From assembly GCF_016894445.1 (NCBI RefSeq), contig NZ_CP056775.1, forward strand, positions 4,404,001-4,468,000: a stretch of DNA of 64,000 bases. Reading direction: 5' to 3'. The stretch is from Dyadobacter sandarakinus. Its GTDB lineage: Bacteria > Bacteroidota > Bacteroidia > Cytophagales > Spirosomataceae. The translations under genes and the position numbers were made by a program. How positions within the stretch are numbered: position 1 is the stretch's first letter; each line of letters begins with the position of its first letter. The notes beneath the pieces are model-generated. The model saw only the letters and a list, made by a program, of their open reading frames with translations, searched no databases and had not been told where the DNA came from. Positions 1 to 9,174 of this stretch are shown piece by piece.

Positions 1-51
1 GCAGCTTAAAAACGAGTTTTTTGCAGAAACTATTTTTCATCAACCCGATTA

Positions 52-1299
52 ATGAACAATAATAACAATACCATCGTACTGGATTCCATTGAAGATGCAA
101 TCGAAGCAATCCGCAGGGGTGAAATGATCATTGTGGTCGATGATGAAGACCGGGAAAATGAAGGTGACTTTATTTGCGCAGCCGAACTGATAACTCCTGA
201 AATCGTCAATTTCATGGCCCGTGAAGGCAGAGGGCTCATTTGCGTACCGCTTACAGAGGAACGCTGCACAGCGCTTGAACTTGAAATGATGGTTGGCAAC
301 AACACCGCATTGCACGAAACTGCATTCACCGTATCGGTTGATTTGCTGGGCAATGGCTGTACCACCGGCATTTCGGCCAGTGACCGTTCCAAAACCATCC
401 AGGCACTTGTGAATCCTGATACAAGGCCCGAAGATCTGGGCCGGCCCGGCCATATTTTTCCGTTACGCGCCAAAAAAGGCGGCGTACTCCGCCGCACCGG
501 ACATACCGAAGCTGCTATTGATTTTCCAAGACTGGCCGGACTGGCACCCGCCGGTGTACTGGTTGAGATCCTCAATGAAGATGGCTCTATGGCCCGTCTT
601 CCGCAACTGAGAGAAATTGCCAATCGCTTCAATCTGAGGCTGGTCAGTATCAAAGACCTGATCGAGTACCGCCTCCGCAAAGAGTCGCTGATCAAAAGGG
701 AGATCGGTGTGGATATGCCTACCAAATGGGGGCACTTTGACCTGATTGCCTATCGCCAGATCAACACCGGCGACCTGCACCTGGCATTGGTGAAAGGTAC
801 CTGGGAAAAAGATGAACCTGTGCTGGTGCGCGTGCATTCTTCCTGTGTTACAGGCGATATTTTCGGCTCATGCCGGTGCGATTGCGGTCCTCAGCTGCAT
901 GCAGCCATGGAAATGGTCGACAAAGCAGGAAAAGGTGTGATCGTGTATATGAACCAGGAAGGACGCGGTATCGGTCTTTTAAATAAACTCAGAGCCTATA
1001 AACTGCAGGAAATGGGTCGTGATACGGTGGAAGCCAACCTTGAACTCGGCTTTTCAATGGATGACCGTGATTATGGTGTGGGCGCTCAGATCCTGCGCGA
1101 CCTGAACATTACCAAGCTGCGGCTGATTTCCAACAATCCCAAAAAACGGGCAGGACTGATCGGGTATGGTCTTGAAATTGTGGATTCACTCAATATTGAG
1201 ATTCCTGCCAACCCGTTCAATGAAAAATATCTTCTTACCAAAAGGGACAAAATGGGTCATAACCTGAGCAACCTTTCCATCCCGGTCAACAAAGGGTAA
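52..1299 (+). CDS. ribBA: Bifunctional DHBP synthase / GTP cyclohydrolase II
   Basis: Cytoplasmic riboflavin enzyme. The N-terminal half (about residues 8-203) is the 3,4-dihydroxy-2-butanone 4-phosphate synthase that acts on ribulose 5-phosphate; the C-terminal half (about 208-405) is GTP cyclohydrolase II. Visible are the acidic loop [11 protein letters not shown] at 30-40 of the synthase, Cys265, Cys276 and Cys278 in the RibA zinc spacing, and GRGIGL at 304-309. The 415 aa length is normal for a fused RibBA. The sugar kinase follows 28 bp later on the same strand, so co-transcription is possible. Only 51 bases precede the start and no FMN riboswitch can be recognised in them. Confidence 0.97.
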   Translation: MNNNNNTIVLDSIEDAIEAIRRGEMIIVVDDEDRENEGDFICAAELITPEIVNFMAREGRGLICVPLTEERCTALELEMMVGNNTALHETAFTVSVDLLGNGCTTGISASDRSKTIQALVNPDTRPEDLGRPGHIFPLRAKKGGVLRRTGHTEAAIDFPRLAGLAPAGVLVEILNEDGSMARLPQLREIANRFNLRLVSIKDLIEYRLRKESLIKREIGVDMPTKWGHFDLIAYRQINTGDLHLALVKGTWEKDEPVLVRVHSSCVTGDIFGSCRCDCGPQLHAAMEMVDKAGKGVIVYMNQEGRGIGLLNKLRAYKLQEMGRDTVEANLELGFSMDDRDYGVGAQILRDLNITKLRLISNNPKKRAGLIGYGLEIVDSLNIEIPANPFNEKYLLTKRDKMGHNLSNLSIPVNKG

Positions 1300-1327
1300 C
1301 TGCTGCCCGGCTTCTTATTTGCATTGC

Positions 1328-2311
1328 ATGGATATTAACGAGGTTTTTGAGGCGTTTAATTCGCTTCGTGTATTGGTGATCGGCGACCTGATGCTCGACT
1401 CCTATGTTTGGGGAAAAGTGGAAAGGATTTCGCCGGAGGCGCCCGTACCTGTTGTAACAGTTCAAAGAAGAGAGTACCGGCTGGGCGGTGCAGGAAATGT
1501 ACTTTTGAATGTACAATCACTGGGTGCCGAAGCAATAATCTGCTCGGTTATCGGAAGTGACGCTGCCGGCCAGCTGCTGGAAGACAGCCTTACCGCCAAA
1601 GGCCTGAACTGTGAAGGCCTGATCCGTAGCGAATACCGCGTAACAACCATCAAAGAGCGCATTATTGCCGGGTCGCAGCAGATTGTGCGGGTTGATACCG
1701 AAACCGATAAGCCCATTTCACAGAATGAAACACAGCAGCTGATCGAGAAAGTCAAGTCGCTGACACGATCCTGCCAGGTGATTATTTTCGAGGACTACGA
1801 CAAAGGTGTGATCACGCCTGAATGCATTGCTGAAATAACTGCCTTTGCCAATGCGCATGGTATACCGACGGTGGTTGATCCCAAGAAAAGAAATTTCCTT
1901 TCCTACGAACATGTTACCCTTTTCAAACCCAATCTGAAAGAGCTGCGGGAGGGATTAAAGGTTGATTTCAATGTAGATGAACCTGCCGAACTTGAAGCAA
2001 CCGTACAGCTTCTCAAAGAAAAGCTGCAAGTGAAAGGAGCACTGATCACCCTTTCGGAGCGGGGTGTATTCATTGACTTTCAGGATGAAAAACATCAGCT
2101 GCCCGCACACAGGCGGCACATTACAGATGTATCGGGCGCCGGCGATACGGTAATCAGCATTGCAGCCTGCTGCATAGCCCTCGGACTCCCGGCCAAAACG
2201 ATTGCAGCCGTATCAAACCTGGGGGGCGGGCTTGTCTGTGAAATGGTGGGAGTGGTCCCGATCGACAAAAGCCGCCTGAAATCAGAAACTCAGAAAATGC
2301 AGCTGCTATAA
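1328..2311 (+). CDS. PfkB-family sugar kinase, heptose-7-phosphate kinase type (HldA/RfaE1-like)
   Basis: Ribokinase/PfkB-fold kinase of 327 aa, closest in pattern to the kinase half of HldE (D-glycero-beta-D-manno-heptose 7-phosphate kinase), which makes ADP-heptose precursors for LPS core. The N-terminus carries VIGDLMLDSYVWG, then the PfkB signature RLGGAGNVLLN, and near the C-terminus the anion-hole motif SGAGDT with the catalytic Asp. There is no adenylyltransferase domain, so it is the separate-kinase type. A TTG nine bases upstream could start the frame, but the ATG at 1328 gives the usual N-terminus. The exact substrate is inferred from family resemblance. Confidence 0.85.
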   Translation: MDINEVFEAFNSLRVLVIGDLMLDSYVWGKVERISPEAPVPVVTVQRREYRLGGAGNVLLNVQSLGAEAIICSVIGSDAAGQLLEDSLTAKGLNCEGLIRSEYRVTTIKERIIAGSQQIVRVDTETDKPISQNETQQLIEKVKSLTRSCQVIIFEDYDKGVITPECIAEITAFANAHGIPTVVDPKKRNFLSYEHVTLFKPNLKELREGLKVDFNVDEPAELEATVQLLKEKLQVKGALITLSERGVFIDFQDEKHQLPAHRRHITDVSGAGDTVISIAACCIALGLPAKTIAAVSNLGGGLVCEMVGVVPIDKSRLKSETQKMQLL

Positions 2312-2362
2312 CGAAAATCGGCCCTAACAAAAACAGGATGGCTGCCTGCTGCGTAATTTCAT

Positions 2363-3343
2363 TTACCAGTTGATTCCCGGCTGCCCCAATCCCATCCTTT
2401 TTGTAAACTTGGACGACAACCTGCCTCTGCTGGTGATATAACGTACACTGGCACCTATGTAGGGAGTAGCCGCAGGTGTGTAAGAGGTGAGGTTTTGCCG
2501 GGCGCTGTTGAAGGTTCGCAGCTGCCGGAATGTAGACATACCTGCTTCCAGGGAAACATTGAGTACCGTAAACAAATGTACATTGGCAGAAATCCCGGTT
2601 TTAATCTGCCTGTAATTTTCCCGGCGCAGCATCTTTTCCTCAGGCGTTTGTATCTGAAAACCTCCGCTATAACCATTCAGCCCGGCAAACATATCCACGT
2701 TAAACCACTTGGTACTCCGGTAATTTACATTCAGCATAAACGGCAGCAAAGCCGATACACGCCACGCTTTTCCCAGACCCTTATTGATCCCGAATACAGG
2801 CACAAAGCGTAGTTTCTGATTATAAGCCAGTACCGACCCGTATAAAATCTGCGTGCGAAGGCCCAGCACATGCATCCGCGCAGCACCGCCCCAGAAGAAG
2901 GGCTGCGGACTGAAGAAGGTCTCATTGGACTCTGTCATGCCAAGTCCCCCGCCATACACCCAGAGCCTATCCTTGATACTGGCCTGCATACGTATAATCC
3001 CAAGCGACAACGTTTTATATCCGTTATCGGGAACATTCTTCGAGTCGATCGCTGGCTGGATCTGATTGTACTGCGCAAGCATTACCGTATGTACCGCCCG
3101 CAGATCAAACTTTTTACGTAAGCTGTATCCAAGCTGCACCTCACTCTGAACAGGAATGATGCCCATAAAACCGGTTCTTGTCAATCCGTATTCCCGCGTA
3201 CCATCCAGACTTGCCGGCACCGTATAATCGGCTTTGAGGGTAACATTGGGATAAAACAGCCTGCTTAATGCAAAATGCTGGGCGTTCAGGGATGTAGTAG
3301 CCGCAAGAAGGATGCAGGCAGTCAGGATGCGAAGTGTACTCAT
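2363..3343 (-). CDS. Outer membrane beta-barrel protein (DUF6268-like)
   Basis: 326 aa with a cleavable signal peptide (residues 1-21, hydrophobic then SLNAQ) and alternating-hydrophobic strands throughout, typical of an outer membrane barrel of Bacteroidota. Aromatic-rich segments and a barrel-like final portion (YIGASVRYI) support this. The resemblance to DUF6268 is by recollection of the pattern and not tested. It converges on the kinase gene with 51 bp between the stops and appears monocistronic. Function unknown. Confidence 0.75.
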   Translation of the reverse strand: MSTLRILTACILLAATTSLNAQHFALSRLFYPNVTLKADYTVPASLDGTREYGLTRTGFMGIIPVQSEVQLGYSLRKKFDLRAVHTVMLAQYNQIQPAIDSKNVPDNGYKTLSLGIIRMQASIKDRLWVYGGGLGMTESNETFFSPQPFFWGGAARMHVLGLRTQILYGSVLAYNQKLRFVPVFGINKGLGKAWRVSALLPFMLNVNYRSTKWFNVDMFAGLNGYSGGFQIQTPEEKMLRRENYRQIKTGISANVHLFTVLNVSLEAGMSTFRQLRTFNSARQNLTSYTPAATPYIGASVRYITSRGRLSSKFTKRMGLGQPGINW

Positions 3344-3473
3344 GCAGGAAAAAGGGGTGCGTTCATGTCCGCAAATAACGTGATACTTTCCGGGCTATTG
3401 TATTTTCCGGCATGTGTGACATTTGCATAAAAATTTGTTGATTTGCCTGCACTATCAATATATACACATAACT

Positions 3474-5243
3474 ATGTTCAGGTTACCTTCCATTCAAACC
3501 CTTTCGGATCAGTTCGTTGCCACGGTTTCACGTTTTAAATGGGTTGTCCTCGCAGCACTTGTCAAAACAGTACTTTTTATCTGGCTTTCTGAAACTACCT
3601 TTAAGCAGGAAGCGCAGCGCGACTGGATTGTGCGCATTTTATATGTTGTAAATCTTTCATTACCGCTTGCACTGGCCATTTCACTTTTGTCGGAAAGACG
3701 ACGCTGGAAGCCGGCAGCGGAGTTCGCCGCAATGGGTATGCTGGTAGCCGTAATGGCTGGGTACTACTTTTCAATGGACGACAAAGCTTCGCAGATTGAT
3801 TTTTACAGATTTACATTGTTCATGCTTGCAGCGCATTTGCTGGTTTCCTTTGCAGCTTTTACGGGCTTTCATGAACCCAACGGATTCTGGCAGTTTAACA
3901 AGACACTCTTTTTACAAATCCTGAATGCTACCCTGTATGCAGTAACACTCTACCTTGGACTGCTGATCGCTGTGGAAACCGTCCGGCTCCTGTTTAATAT
4001 TCATTATGAGTTCAAGATTGAGGCCGATCTGGCAGCGGTGATTTTCGCGCTGTTCCATACTATTTTTTTCCTGAGCAAAATACCGCCTAACCTTGGCGCA
4101 CTCGAACAACAAACCGACTACCCGGCCGGGTTAAAGATCTTTACCCAATATGTACTCCTGCCGCTGGAAGTCGTTTACCTGCTGATTTTATATGCCTACA
4201 CCGGCAAGATCATTGTACAATGGCAGTTACCGGAAGGAGGCGTCACATACCTTGTACTGGCATTTTCCATTGCCGGGATCCTGGCTTTGCTCCTGCTTTT
4301 TCCCCTGCGTGAAAACCAGACCGAACGCTGGGTCAGGCTTTTCAGCAAGCGGTTCTACCTTGCATTAGTTCCCCTCATTATATTGTTTTTTACAGGCATT
4401 TCGCGCCGCATTTATGATTATGGCGTAACCGAAAACAGGTACCTGGTGGCGGTGCTTGCCTGCTGGCTGGCAGGTATAACCGCGTATTTTTTATTAAGTA
4501 AAAAAGATGACATCCGCTGGATCCCCGTAACACTGGCTGTGATCTGCGTGGTACTTCCGGTGGGACCGTGGAATATCTTTAAAGTAGCCAGGGAAAGTCA
4601 GCTGCGGCAATTCGACGAGCTGGTAATCAGGCATCACCTGCTGGATACAAAAGGTAAGATCGCCAGCAGTAAAACCATCCCGCAGGAAGATTATGACCGG
4701 CTTTTTTCCATTGTACAATTTTTCAGGAACCGTGAAGAAATTGGTCTTGAAAAATATTTTCCGGGCTTAAAACCACTGTCCAAAAACAGGTGGGAGCATT
4801 ATAGCGGTATGGAAGAGTACCTCAGTCAGCATATCAAAAACAGCCAGACACAGGTGAATAATAATGACAGCTTCAACAGCTTTTCTTTCCGCCTCGCTAC
4901 GCCCGAAGAACAAACCGTGGACGTGGCTTCATTTGAGCACCTGATGTTTTTCAGTGTTAACAATTTGAGGGAAATGAACACGGACAGCAGCATATGGAAG
5001 GTGGTACGGGAAGAAAATTCAAAAATGCTGGATGTGTACCATCAGCAGCGTAAGGTGGTGTCTTTTGATCTTGAAAAAAAGATGAAAGAACTGGCTGCTT
5101 ACCAGGGAAAGACCTCCGAAGAAGTACCGGCCAATAAGCTGATCTTTGATTTCAGTGATGACAAAAATCGCATCCGCATTGTCCTGAATTCACTTTCACG
5201 GTCAGGCAATATGTACTATGCCGAAGGATTTCTTTTGTATTAA
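3474..5243 (+). CDS. DUF4153-type multi-pass membrane protein
   Basis: 589 aa from the ATG at 3474; an upstream in-frame TTG would add 17 poorly hydrophobic residues and is less likely. The first ~380 residues hold roughly ten to twelve hydrophobic membrane spans separated by short loops. The last ~200 residues are soluble, charged and rich in Lys/Glu. This arrangement matches DUF4153 proteins, whose function is not established. The stop codon interlocks with the stop of the convergent nucleotidyltransferase gene through a shared TTAA. Confidence 0.85.
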   Translation: MFRLPSIQTLSDQFVATVSRFKWVVLAALVKTVLFIWLSETTFKQEAQRDWIVRILYVVNLSLPLALAISLLSERRRWKPAAEFAAMGMLVAVMAGYYFSMDDKASQIDFYRFTLFMLAAHLLVSFAAFTGFHEPNGFWQFNKTLFLQILNATLYAVTLYLGLLIAVETVRLLFNIHYEFKIEADLAAVIFALFHTIFFLSKIPPNLGALEQQTDYPAGLKIFTQYVLLPLEVVYLLILYAYTGKIIVQWQLPEGGVTYLVLAFSIAGILALLLLFPLRENQTERWVRLFSKRFYLALVPLIILFFTGISRRIYDYGVTENRYLVAVLACWLAGITAYFLLSKKDDIRWIPVTLAVICVVLPVGPWNIFKVARESQLRQFDELVIRHHLLDTKGKIASSKTIPQEDYDRLFSIVQFFRNREEIGLEKYFPGLKPLSKNRWEHYSGMEEYLSQHIKNSQTQVNNNDSFNSFSFRLATPEEQTVDVASFEHLMFFSVNNLREMNTDSSIWKVVREENSKMLDVYHQQRKVVSFDLEKKMKELAAYQGKTSEEVPANKLIFDFSDDKNRIRIVLNSLSRSGNMYYAEGFLLY

Positions 5244-5722
5244 TTCTTTTGCTGGCTATCCCAGATCTTTTGCAGCTCTTCCATGTCGCCCAGGTCTTTG
5301 AACCGGCCGCTCGCCTTTTTTTCTGTAATAAGATCTTTTAAATGGATCACGTGAAAAGGAACTCCTTCAAAGTCTGCCAGCAGTGAACGTTCAAAACATG
5401 CATCAAAATCCTGTTCGTTAAAGGCCTTCAAGGTATGTCCGAGGTCAAGCTCAAACCCTGTTTCACCAAACCGGACGGATGTCCACCCAAAAATCAATGG
5501 CATATCCATGAGCAGATCGGCTCCTGCAACGTTGTTCTCCTTCAAGGCCTGCACGAAAGCGATGGTATTGGCTGAACCGCTTTTGACCCATAAATCCATA
5601 TCCTGCGTTGTACGGATATGTCCGTGAACCACTCCGGCCATTCCGCCGACGAGCAAATATTTCACCTGATGCTGATTAAGGCTGCTCAGAAGCCGAAGCA
5701 CATCATCGCTGCTGATATCCAT
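5240..5722 (-). CDS. Nucleotidyltransferase-fold protein (MNT/DUF6036-like)
   Basis: 160 aa from the ATG at 5722. It shows the nucleotidyltransferase pattern: Gly26-Gly27 in LLVGGMAG, then Asp41-x-Asp43 in TTQDMDLW, and a third carboxylate in FELDLGH. The C-terminus has HLKDLITEKKASGRFKD, common in DUF6036-like and MNT-type enzymes. Such folds include MNT antitoxins and AbiEii toxins, but no HEPN partner or AbiEi antitoxin lies next to it. An upstream in-frame ATG at 5839 would add 39 atypical residues. Substrate unknown. Confidence 0.78.
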   Translation of the reverse strand: MDISSDDVLRLLSSLNQHQVKYLLVGGMAGVVHGHIRTTQDMDLWVKSGSANTIAFVQALKENNVAGADLLMDMPLIFGWTSVRFGETGFELDLGHTLKAFNEQDFDACFERSLLADFEGVPFHVIHLKDLITEKKASGRFKDLGDMEELQKIWDSQQKN

Positions 5723-5870
5723 TAAAGTAGTGTCGTTATTGCGGGAATTCGAACGAAGAAGACGTCCCGCAAGCTTGTTCAAACGGGTAAGCGCCTCAAA
5801 ATTTTTGGAACGTTGCAAATTCAAATCGCTGGACAACATAGCCGGGATTGCATTTGATGTGGGATCAATT

Positions 5871-5913
5871 TAATAAAAAAACAAATGCCCGGAAGAGCGT
5901 TATCTTCCGGGCA
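5871..5913 (-). terminator. Intrinsic terminator of lpdA
   Basis: Perfect 10-bp inverted repeat TGCCCGGAAG (5886-5895) / CTTCCGGGCA (5904-5913) with an 8-nt loop. On the minus strand it is followed by a T-rich tract (5871-5885), placed about 50 bases after the lpdA stop. Confidence 0.85.
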
Positions 5914-5962
5914 CCTTACTTTAATATAAAGCCGACCGCTACGGGCCAAAGTCTGCTACATG

Positions 5963-7360
5963 CTACAAATCGATCGCCTCGCCATAAGCCGCTTCGGTAG
6001 CGCCTTTAAGCGCCTCCGACATGGTCGGGTGCGGGTGGATTGAACCCAGGATTTCGTGGGAAGTTGTTTCCAGCTTACGGGCTACCACTACCTCTGCGAT
6101 CATCTCGGTTACGTTGGTACCGATCATGTGTGCACCCAGGAACTCGCCGTATTTCGCATCGAAAATCACTTTTACAAAACCATCGGTTGCGCCGGCAGCC
6201 GTGGCTTTTCCGGAAGCTTTGAACGGAAACTTGCCTACTTTGATATCGTAGCCGGCTTCGCGTGCCTTTTTCTCTGTAAAACCAACCGATGCGATTTCAG
6301 GCTGGCAGTATGTACAACCTGGAATGTTACCGTAATCAAGCGGTGAGGTTTTATGACCTGCAAGGCCTTCGGCACAGATGATACCTTCGGCAGTAGCCAC
6401 GTGCGCCAATGCCGGGCCGGGCGTACAGTCTCCGATCGCATAAAAACCCGGTACGCTGGTTTCATACTTCTCATTGACCGTAATTTTACCTTTGTCGGTT
6501 TTGATACCTGCCTCTTCCAAACCGATATTTTCAAGATTGGCAACAATACCCGCTGCCGAAAGTACTACGTCCACTTCAAAAGTCTTCTGCCCGTCCGGCG
6601 TTTTTACCGTGACAACGCAGCCATTGCCGCTGGTATCCACCGACTCCACTGTTGAGTTGACGAACGTTTCGACACCCAGTTTTTTATATTGTTTAGCAAT
6701 TTCTTTCGAGATATCCTCGTCTTCTACAGGAACAAGGTTCGGAAGGAACTCAACCACGGTCACCTTGGTGCCCATAGATGCATATACATAGGCAAATTCC
6801 ATCCCGATCGCGCCGGAACCTACAACCAGCAGTGAAGCAGGCTGTTTTTCAAGGCTCATTGCTTTACGGTACTCAATGACTTTCTGACCGTCGATCTTGA
6901 TGTTAGGCAATTCGCGCGCACGGGCTCCGGTAGCGATAATTACGCCTTTGCTTGCACTGTAATCTGTTTTCTTTCCTTCTTTATCGGTTACCTCAACCGT
7001 TTTCTGGCCTTTAACTTTGCCGGCCCCCATGATGACGTCGATCTTGTTCTTTTTCATCAGGAACTGCACACCTTTGCTCATTGTATCGGCAACGCCCCTG
7101 CTGCGCTGGATCACGCCTGTAAAGTCAGCAGATGAGTCACCTACATTGATACCATAGTCTTTTGCGTGCTTGATGTATTCAAAAACCTGGGCGCTTTTCA
7201 GCAGGGCTTTGGTAGGGATACATCCCCAGTTGAGACAAATTCCACCTAAACTTTCCTTTTCAACAATAGCAACTTTAAGTCCTAATTGGGAAGCACGGAT
7301 TGCAGCTGGATAACCACCGGGTCCGCTCCCAATCACAATCACATCATATGTCTGAGCCAT
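5963..7360 (-). CDS. lpdA: Dihydrolipoyl dehydrogenase (E3)
   Basis: 465 aa FAD flavoprotein that reoxidises lipoamide in pyruvate, 2-oxoglutarate or branched-chain dehydrogenase complexes. The FAD-binding GSGPGG is at 11-16 and the redox disulfide Cys42-Cys47 lies in GGICLNWGCIPTK. A second Rossmann motif, VVGSGAIGMEFAYVYASMG, binds NAD. The C-terminal HPHPTMSEA supplies the catalytic His-Glu pair. It is monocistronic with its own terminator. The complex it serves is not encoded here. The repeat-bracketed four-helix-bundle element begins about 70 bp upstream of its start. Confidence 0.97.
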   Translation of the reverse strand: MAQTYDVIVIGSGPGGYPAAIRASQLGLKVAIVEKESLGGICLNWGCIPTKALLKSAQVFEYIKHAKDYGINVGDSSADFTGVIQRSRGVADTMSKGVQFLMKKNKIDVIMGAGKVKGQKTVEVTDKEGKKTDYSASKGVIIATGARARELPNIKIDGQKVIEYRKAMSLEKQPASLLVVGSGAIGMEFAYVYASMGTKVTVVEFLPNLVPVEDEDISKEIAKQYKKLGVETFVNSTVESVDTSGNGCVVTVKTPDGQKTFEVDVVLSAAGIVANLENIGLEEAGIKTDKGKITVNEKYETSVPGFYAIGDCTPGPALAHVATAEGIICAEGLAGHKTSPLDYGNIPGCTYCQPEIASVGFTEKKAREAGYDIKVGKFPFKASGKATAAGATDGFVKVIFDAKYGEFLGAHMIGTNVTEMIAEVVVARKLETTSHEILGSIHPHPTMSEALKGATEAAYGEAIDL

Positions 7361-7430
7361 TTTACGGTATTTTTATTGTACAAATGGAGTTGGATAATTT
7401 GAGGCAAAGGTAATAAATAATGGGATGTAT

Positions 7431-7470
7431 GGTCATTAATGGTCATTGATTGTCACTTGTTGTCATTGAT
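7431..7470 (+). repeat. Left array: four 10-bp tandem repeats
   Basis: Four consecutive 10-mers read GGTCATTAAT, GGTCATTGAT, TGTCACTTGT and TGTCATTGAT (consensus KGTCATTGAT). They sit upstream of the four-helix-bundle gene; an inverted counterpart lies downstream at 7917-7956. Confidence 0.8.
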
Positions 7471-7549
7471 TGTTTTCTGTCGCAATGAAATTCATCAACA
7501 ACCTGTTACTTATCACGGTTTCTGCGTCTATGATAATAAAAGGCAATCT

Positions 7550-7921
7550 ATGAGACTTGAAGATCTGCAGATATATCAGATGAGTATGGATTTATCTGAA
7601 AGGGTTTGGATTGTGGTGCAGGAATGGAGTTGGTTTAGCAGGGATACGCTTGGCAAGCAGCTGGTTAGGGCGGCTGATTCGATTAGTGCCAATATTGCAG
7701 AAGGATTCGGCAGATATCACTTTAAGGAAAATCTGAACTTTTGCTTTTATTCCAGAGGTTCTCTTTACGAAACAAAGACGTGGCTTACCAAAGCGCATAA
7801 CCGAAATCTGATCAACAAACAGAATTTCGAGTATTTAATCAATCTTTGTAACACCCTTGCCTTGAAGCTCAATAATTACATTAAAACAATAGGCAAGGCT
7901 ACGTCGCCTGGCAGTCATTAG
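7550..7921 (+). CDS. Four-helix-bundle protein (23S rRNA intervening-sequence protein family)
   Basis: 123 aa from the ATG at 7550, giving MRLEDLQIYQMS. Typical family features are visible: LEDLQIYQ at the start, LGKQLVRAADSISANIAEGFGR as the central signature (about residues 41-62), and later amphipathic helices. Related small proteins are encoded in 23S rRNA intervening sequences and as Avd accessory proteins of diversity-generating retroelements; neither context exists here. The stop codon lies inside the first unit of the right-hand repeat array. Codon choice is more A/T-rich than its neighbours, in line with acquisition. Role unknown. Confidence 0.88.
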   Translation: MRLEDLQIYQMSMDLSERVWIVVQEWSWFSRDTLGKQLVRAADSISANIAEGFGRYHFKENLNFCFYSRGSLYETKTWLTKAHNRNLINKQNFEYLINLCNTLALKLNNYIKTIGKATSPGSH

Positions 7922-7956
7922 ATACAACAAATGACTACCACTGACAACAAATGACA
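7917..7956 (-). repeat. Right array: inverted 10-bp tandem repeats
   Basis: Read on the minus strand the 10-mers are TGTCATTTGT, TGTCAGTGGT, AGTCATTTGT and a degenerate TGTATCTAAT. The same period and consensus as the left array, in inverted orientation and with the same 40-bp length. Confidence 0.75.
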
Positions 7957-7986
7957 TTTTTCCACTCTAATTTCAACCATCTCGCT

Positions 7987-9061
7987 ATGACAGCAGAACA
8001 ACTGAAAGACTTGAAGGCCCGTGTAGAGGCTTTGGGGAGGTATCTTTGACTACGCTAACCGAAAGAAACAGCTAGAAGACCTCGAACAGCAAACTGTTCA
8101 ACCCGAATTTTGGAATGATTCGGTACGCGCGGAGAAAGTAATGAAGGAAATCCGCGGATTGAAGTTCTGGACCAATGGTTACGAAGAACTGGCGCGGCTG
8201 CGCGACGACCTGGATACCATCTGGGAGTTTTATGAAGCCGACGAAGCTACTGAAGAAGAGGTAGATGAGGAAGGCGCCAGGCTCGCCGGCAAACTGGATG
8301 AAATCGAGTTCCGGAAAATGATGGGCGAGGAAGGCGACGAGCTGCCTGCAGTAGTGGAGATCAATGCAGGTGCAGGTGGTACCGAGTCACAAGACTGGGC
8401 CTCGATGCTGATGCGGATGTACATCATGTGGGCTGAGAAAAATGGCTACAAGGTACGCCAGGTCGACTTGCAGGACGGGGATGTGGCCGGGGTAAAATCC
8501 GTCACGCTCGAAATCGAAGGCGAATATGCCTACGGTAACCTGAAATCCGAGAACGGTGTACACCGGCTTGTGCGCATTTCGCCTTTTGACTCCAATGCCC
8601 GGCGGCATACTTCATTTACATCAGTGTACGTGTATCCGCTGGTTGCCGACGATATCGAAATCGAAGTCAATCTGGCTGATATCACCTGGGACACTTACCG
8701 CTCGGGAGGTGCCGGCGGCCAGAACGTGAACAAGGTAGAAACCGCCGTGCGGCTGCACCACAAGCCTTCCGGGATTATTATCGCCTGTCAGCAGGAGCGC
8801 TCGCAGCTCATGAACAAGGAAGTTGCGATCCGGCTTTTGAAATCGCGCCTCTACCAGATCGAACTGGAGAAGCGGAATGCAGCCCGGGCAGAAGTGGAAG
8901 CTTCCAAACGGAAAATCGAGTGGGGTTCACAGATCCGCAGTTACGTCCTCGATGACCGCCGCGTAAAAGATCACCGCACCGATCACCAGACTTCCAATAC
9001 CGATGCCGTCCTTAATGGCGAAATCAATGATTTTATCAAGGCTTATCTGATGGAATCCTGA
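7987..9061 (+). CDS. prfB: Peptide chain release factor 2, with programmed +1 frameshift
   Basis: RF2 recognises UGA and UAA and releases the peptide at the ribosomal P site. The first frame runs from the ATG at 7987 for 20 codons to an in-frame TGA at 8047-8049; a +1 shift continues from GAC at 8048 to the stop at 9059-9061. The product is about 357 aa. Visible are the stop-recognition motif SPF (in VRISPFDSN) and the catalytic GGQ at about 243-245. The in-frame UGA makes synthesis self-limiting when RF2 is abundant, as is established for prfB. Translating only from the internal ATG at 8141 would lose the N-terminal domain. Confidence 0.96.
8034..8050 (+). promoter_or_regulatory. prfB programmed +1 frameshift site
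   Basis: An internal Shine-Dalgarno-like GGGGAGG (8034-8040) is followed by TAT CTT TGA C, matching the canonical slippery CTT-TGA-C context of prfB genes. The ribosome slips on CTT to read GAC in the +1 frame. Confidence 0.95.
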
Positions 9062-9076
9062 TGATAATTTAACCTA

Positions 9077-9116
9077 ACCTCCTGCTAAGTGAAATAGTAC
9101 TTGCAGGAGGTTTTTG
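9077..9116 (+). terminator. Intrinsic terminator after prfB
   Basis: Stem ACCTCCTGC (9077-9085) / GCAGGAGGT (9103-9111) followed by a T run, 15 bases past the prfB stop. Confidence 0.85.
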
Positions 9117-9174
9117 TTACATTTAACTAAAAGTTAAGGCTAAGTTGACTTTGATTTGATAAAAGTAAAAAGCT

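Larger units (their letters stand above)
7431..7956 (+). mobile_element. Candidate repeat-bracketed four-helix-bundle element
   Basis: A 526-bp unit made of a left 40-bp array, a single gene and a right 40-bp array in opposite orientation. It lies between lpdA and prfB, both housekeeping genes, and ends 30 bp before the prfB start. The symmetry suggests a discrete inserted unit. No transposase or reverse transcriptase is present, so mobility, if any, would depend on trans-acting functions. This is inference from layout. Confidence 0.45.

Noticed and set aside
8141..9061. prfB as a shorter protein starting at the internal ATG at 8141
   Set aside because: The canonical frameshift context and matching upstream 20 codons show the true start is at 7987.
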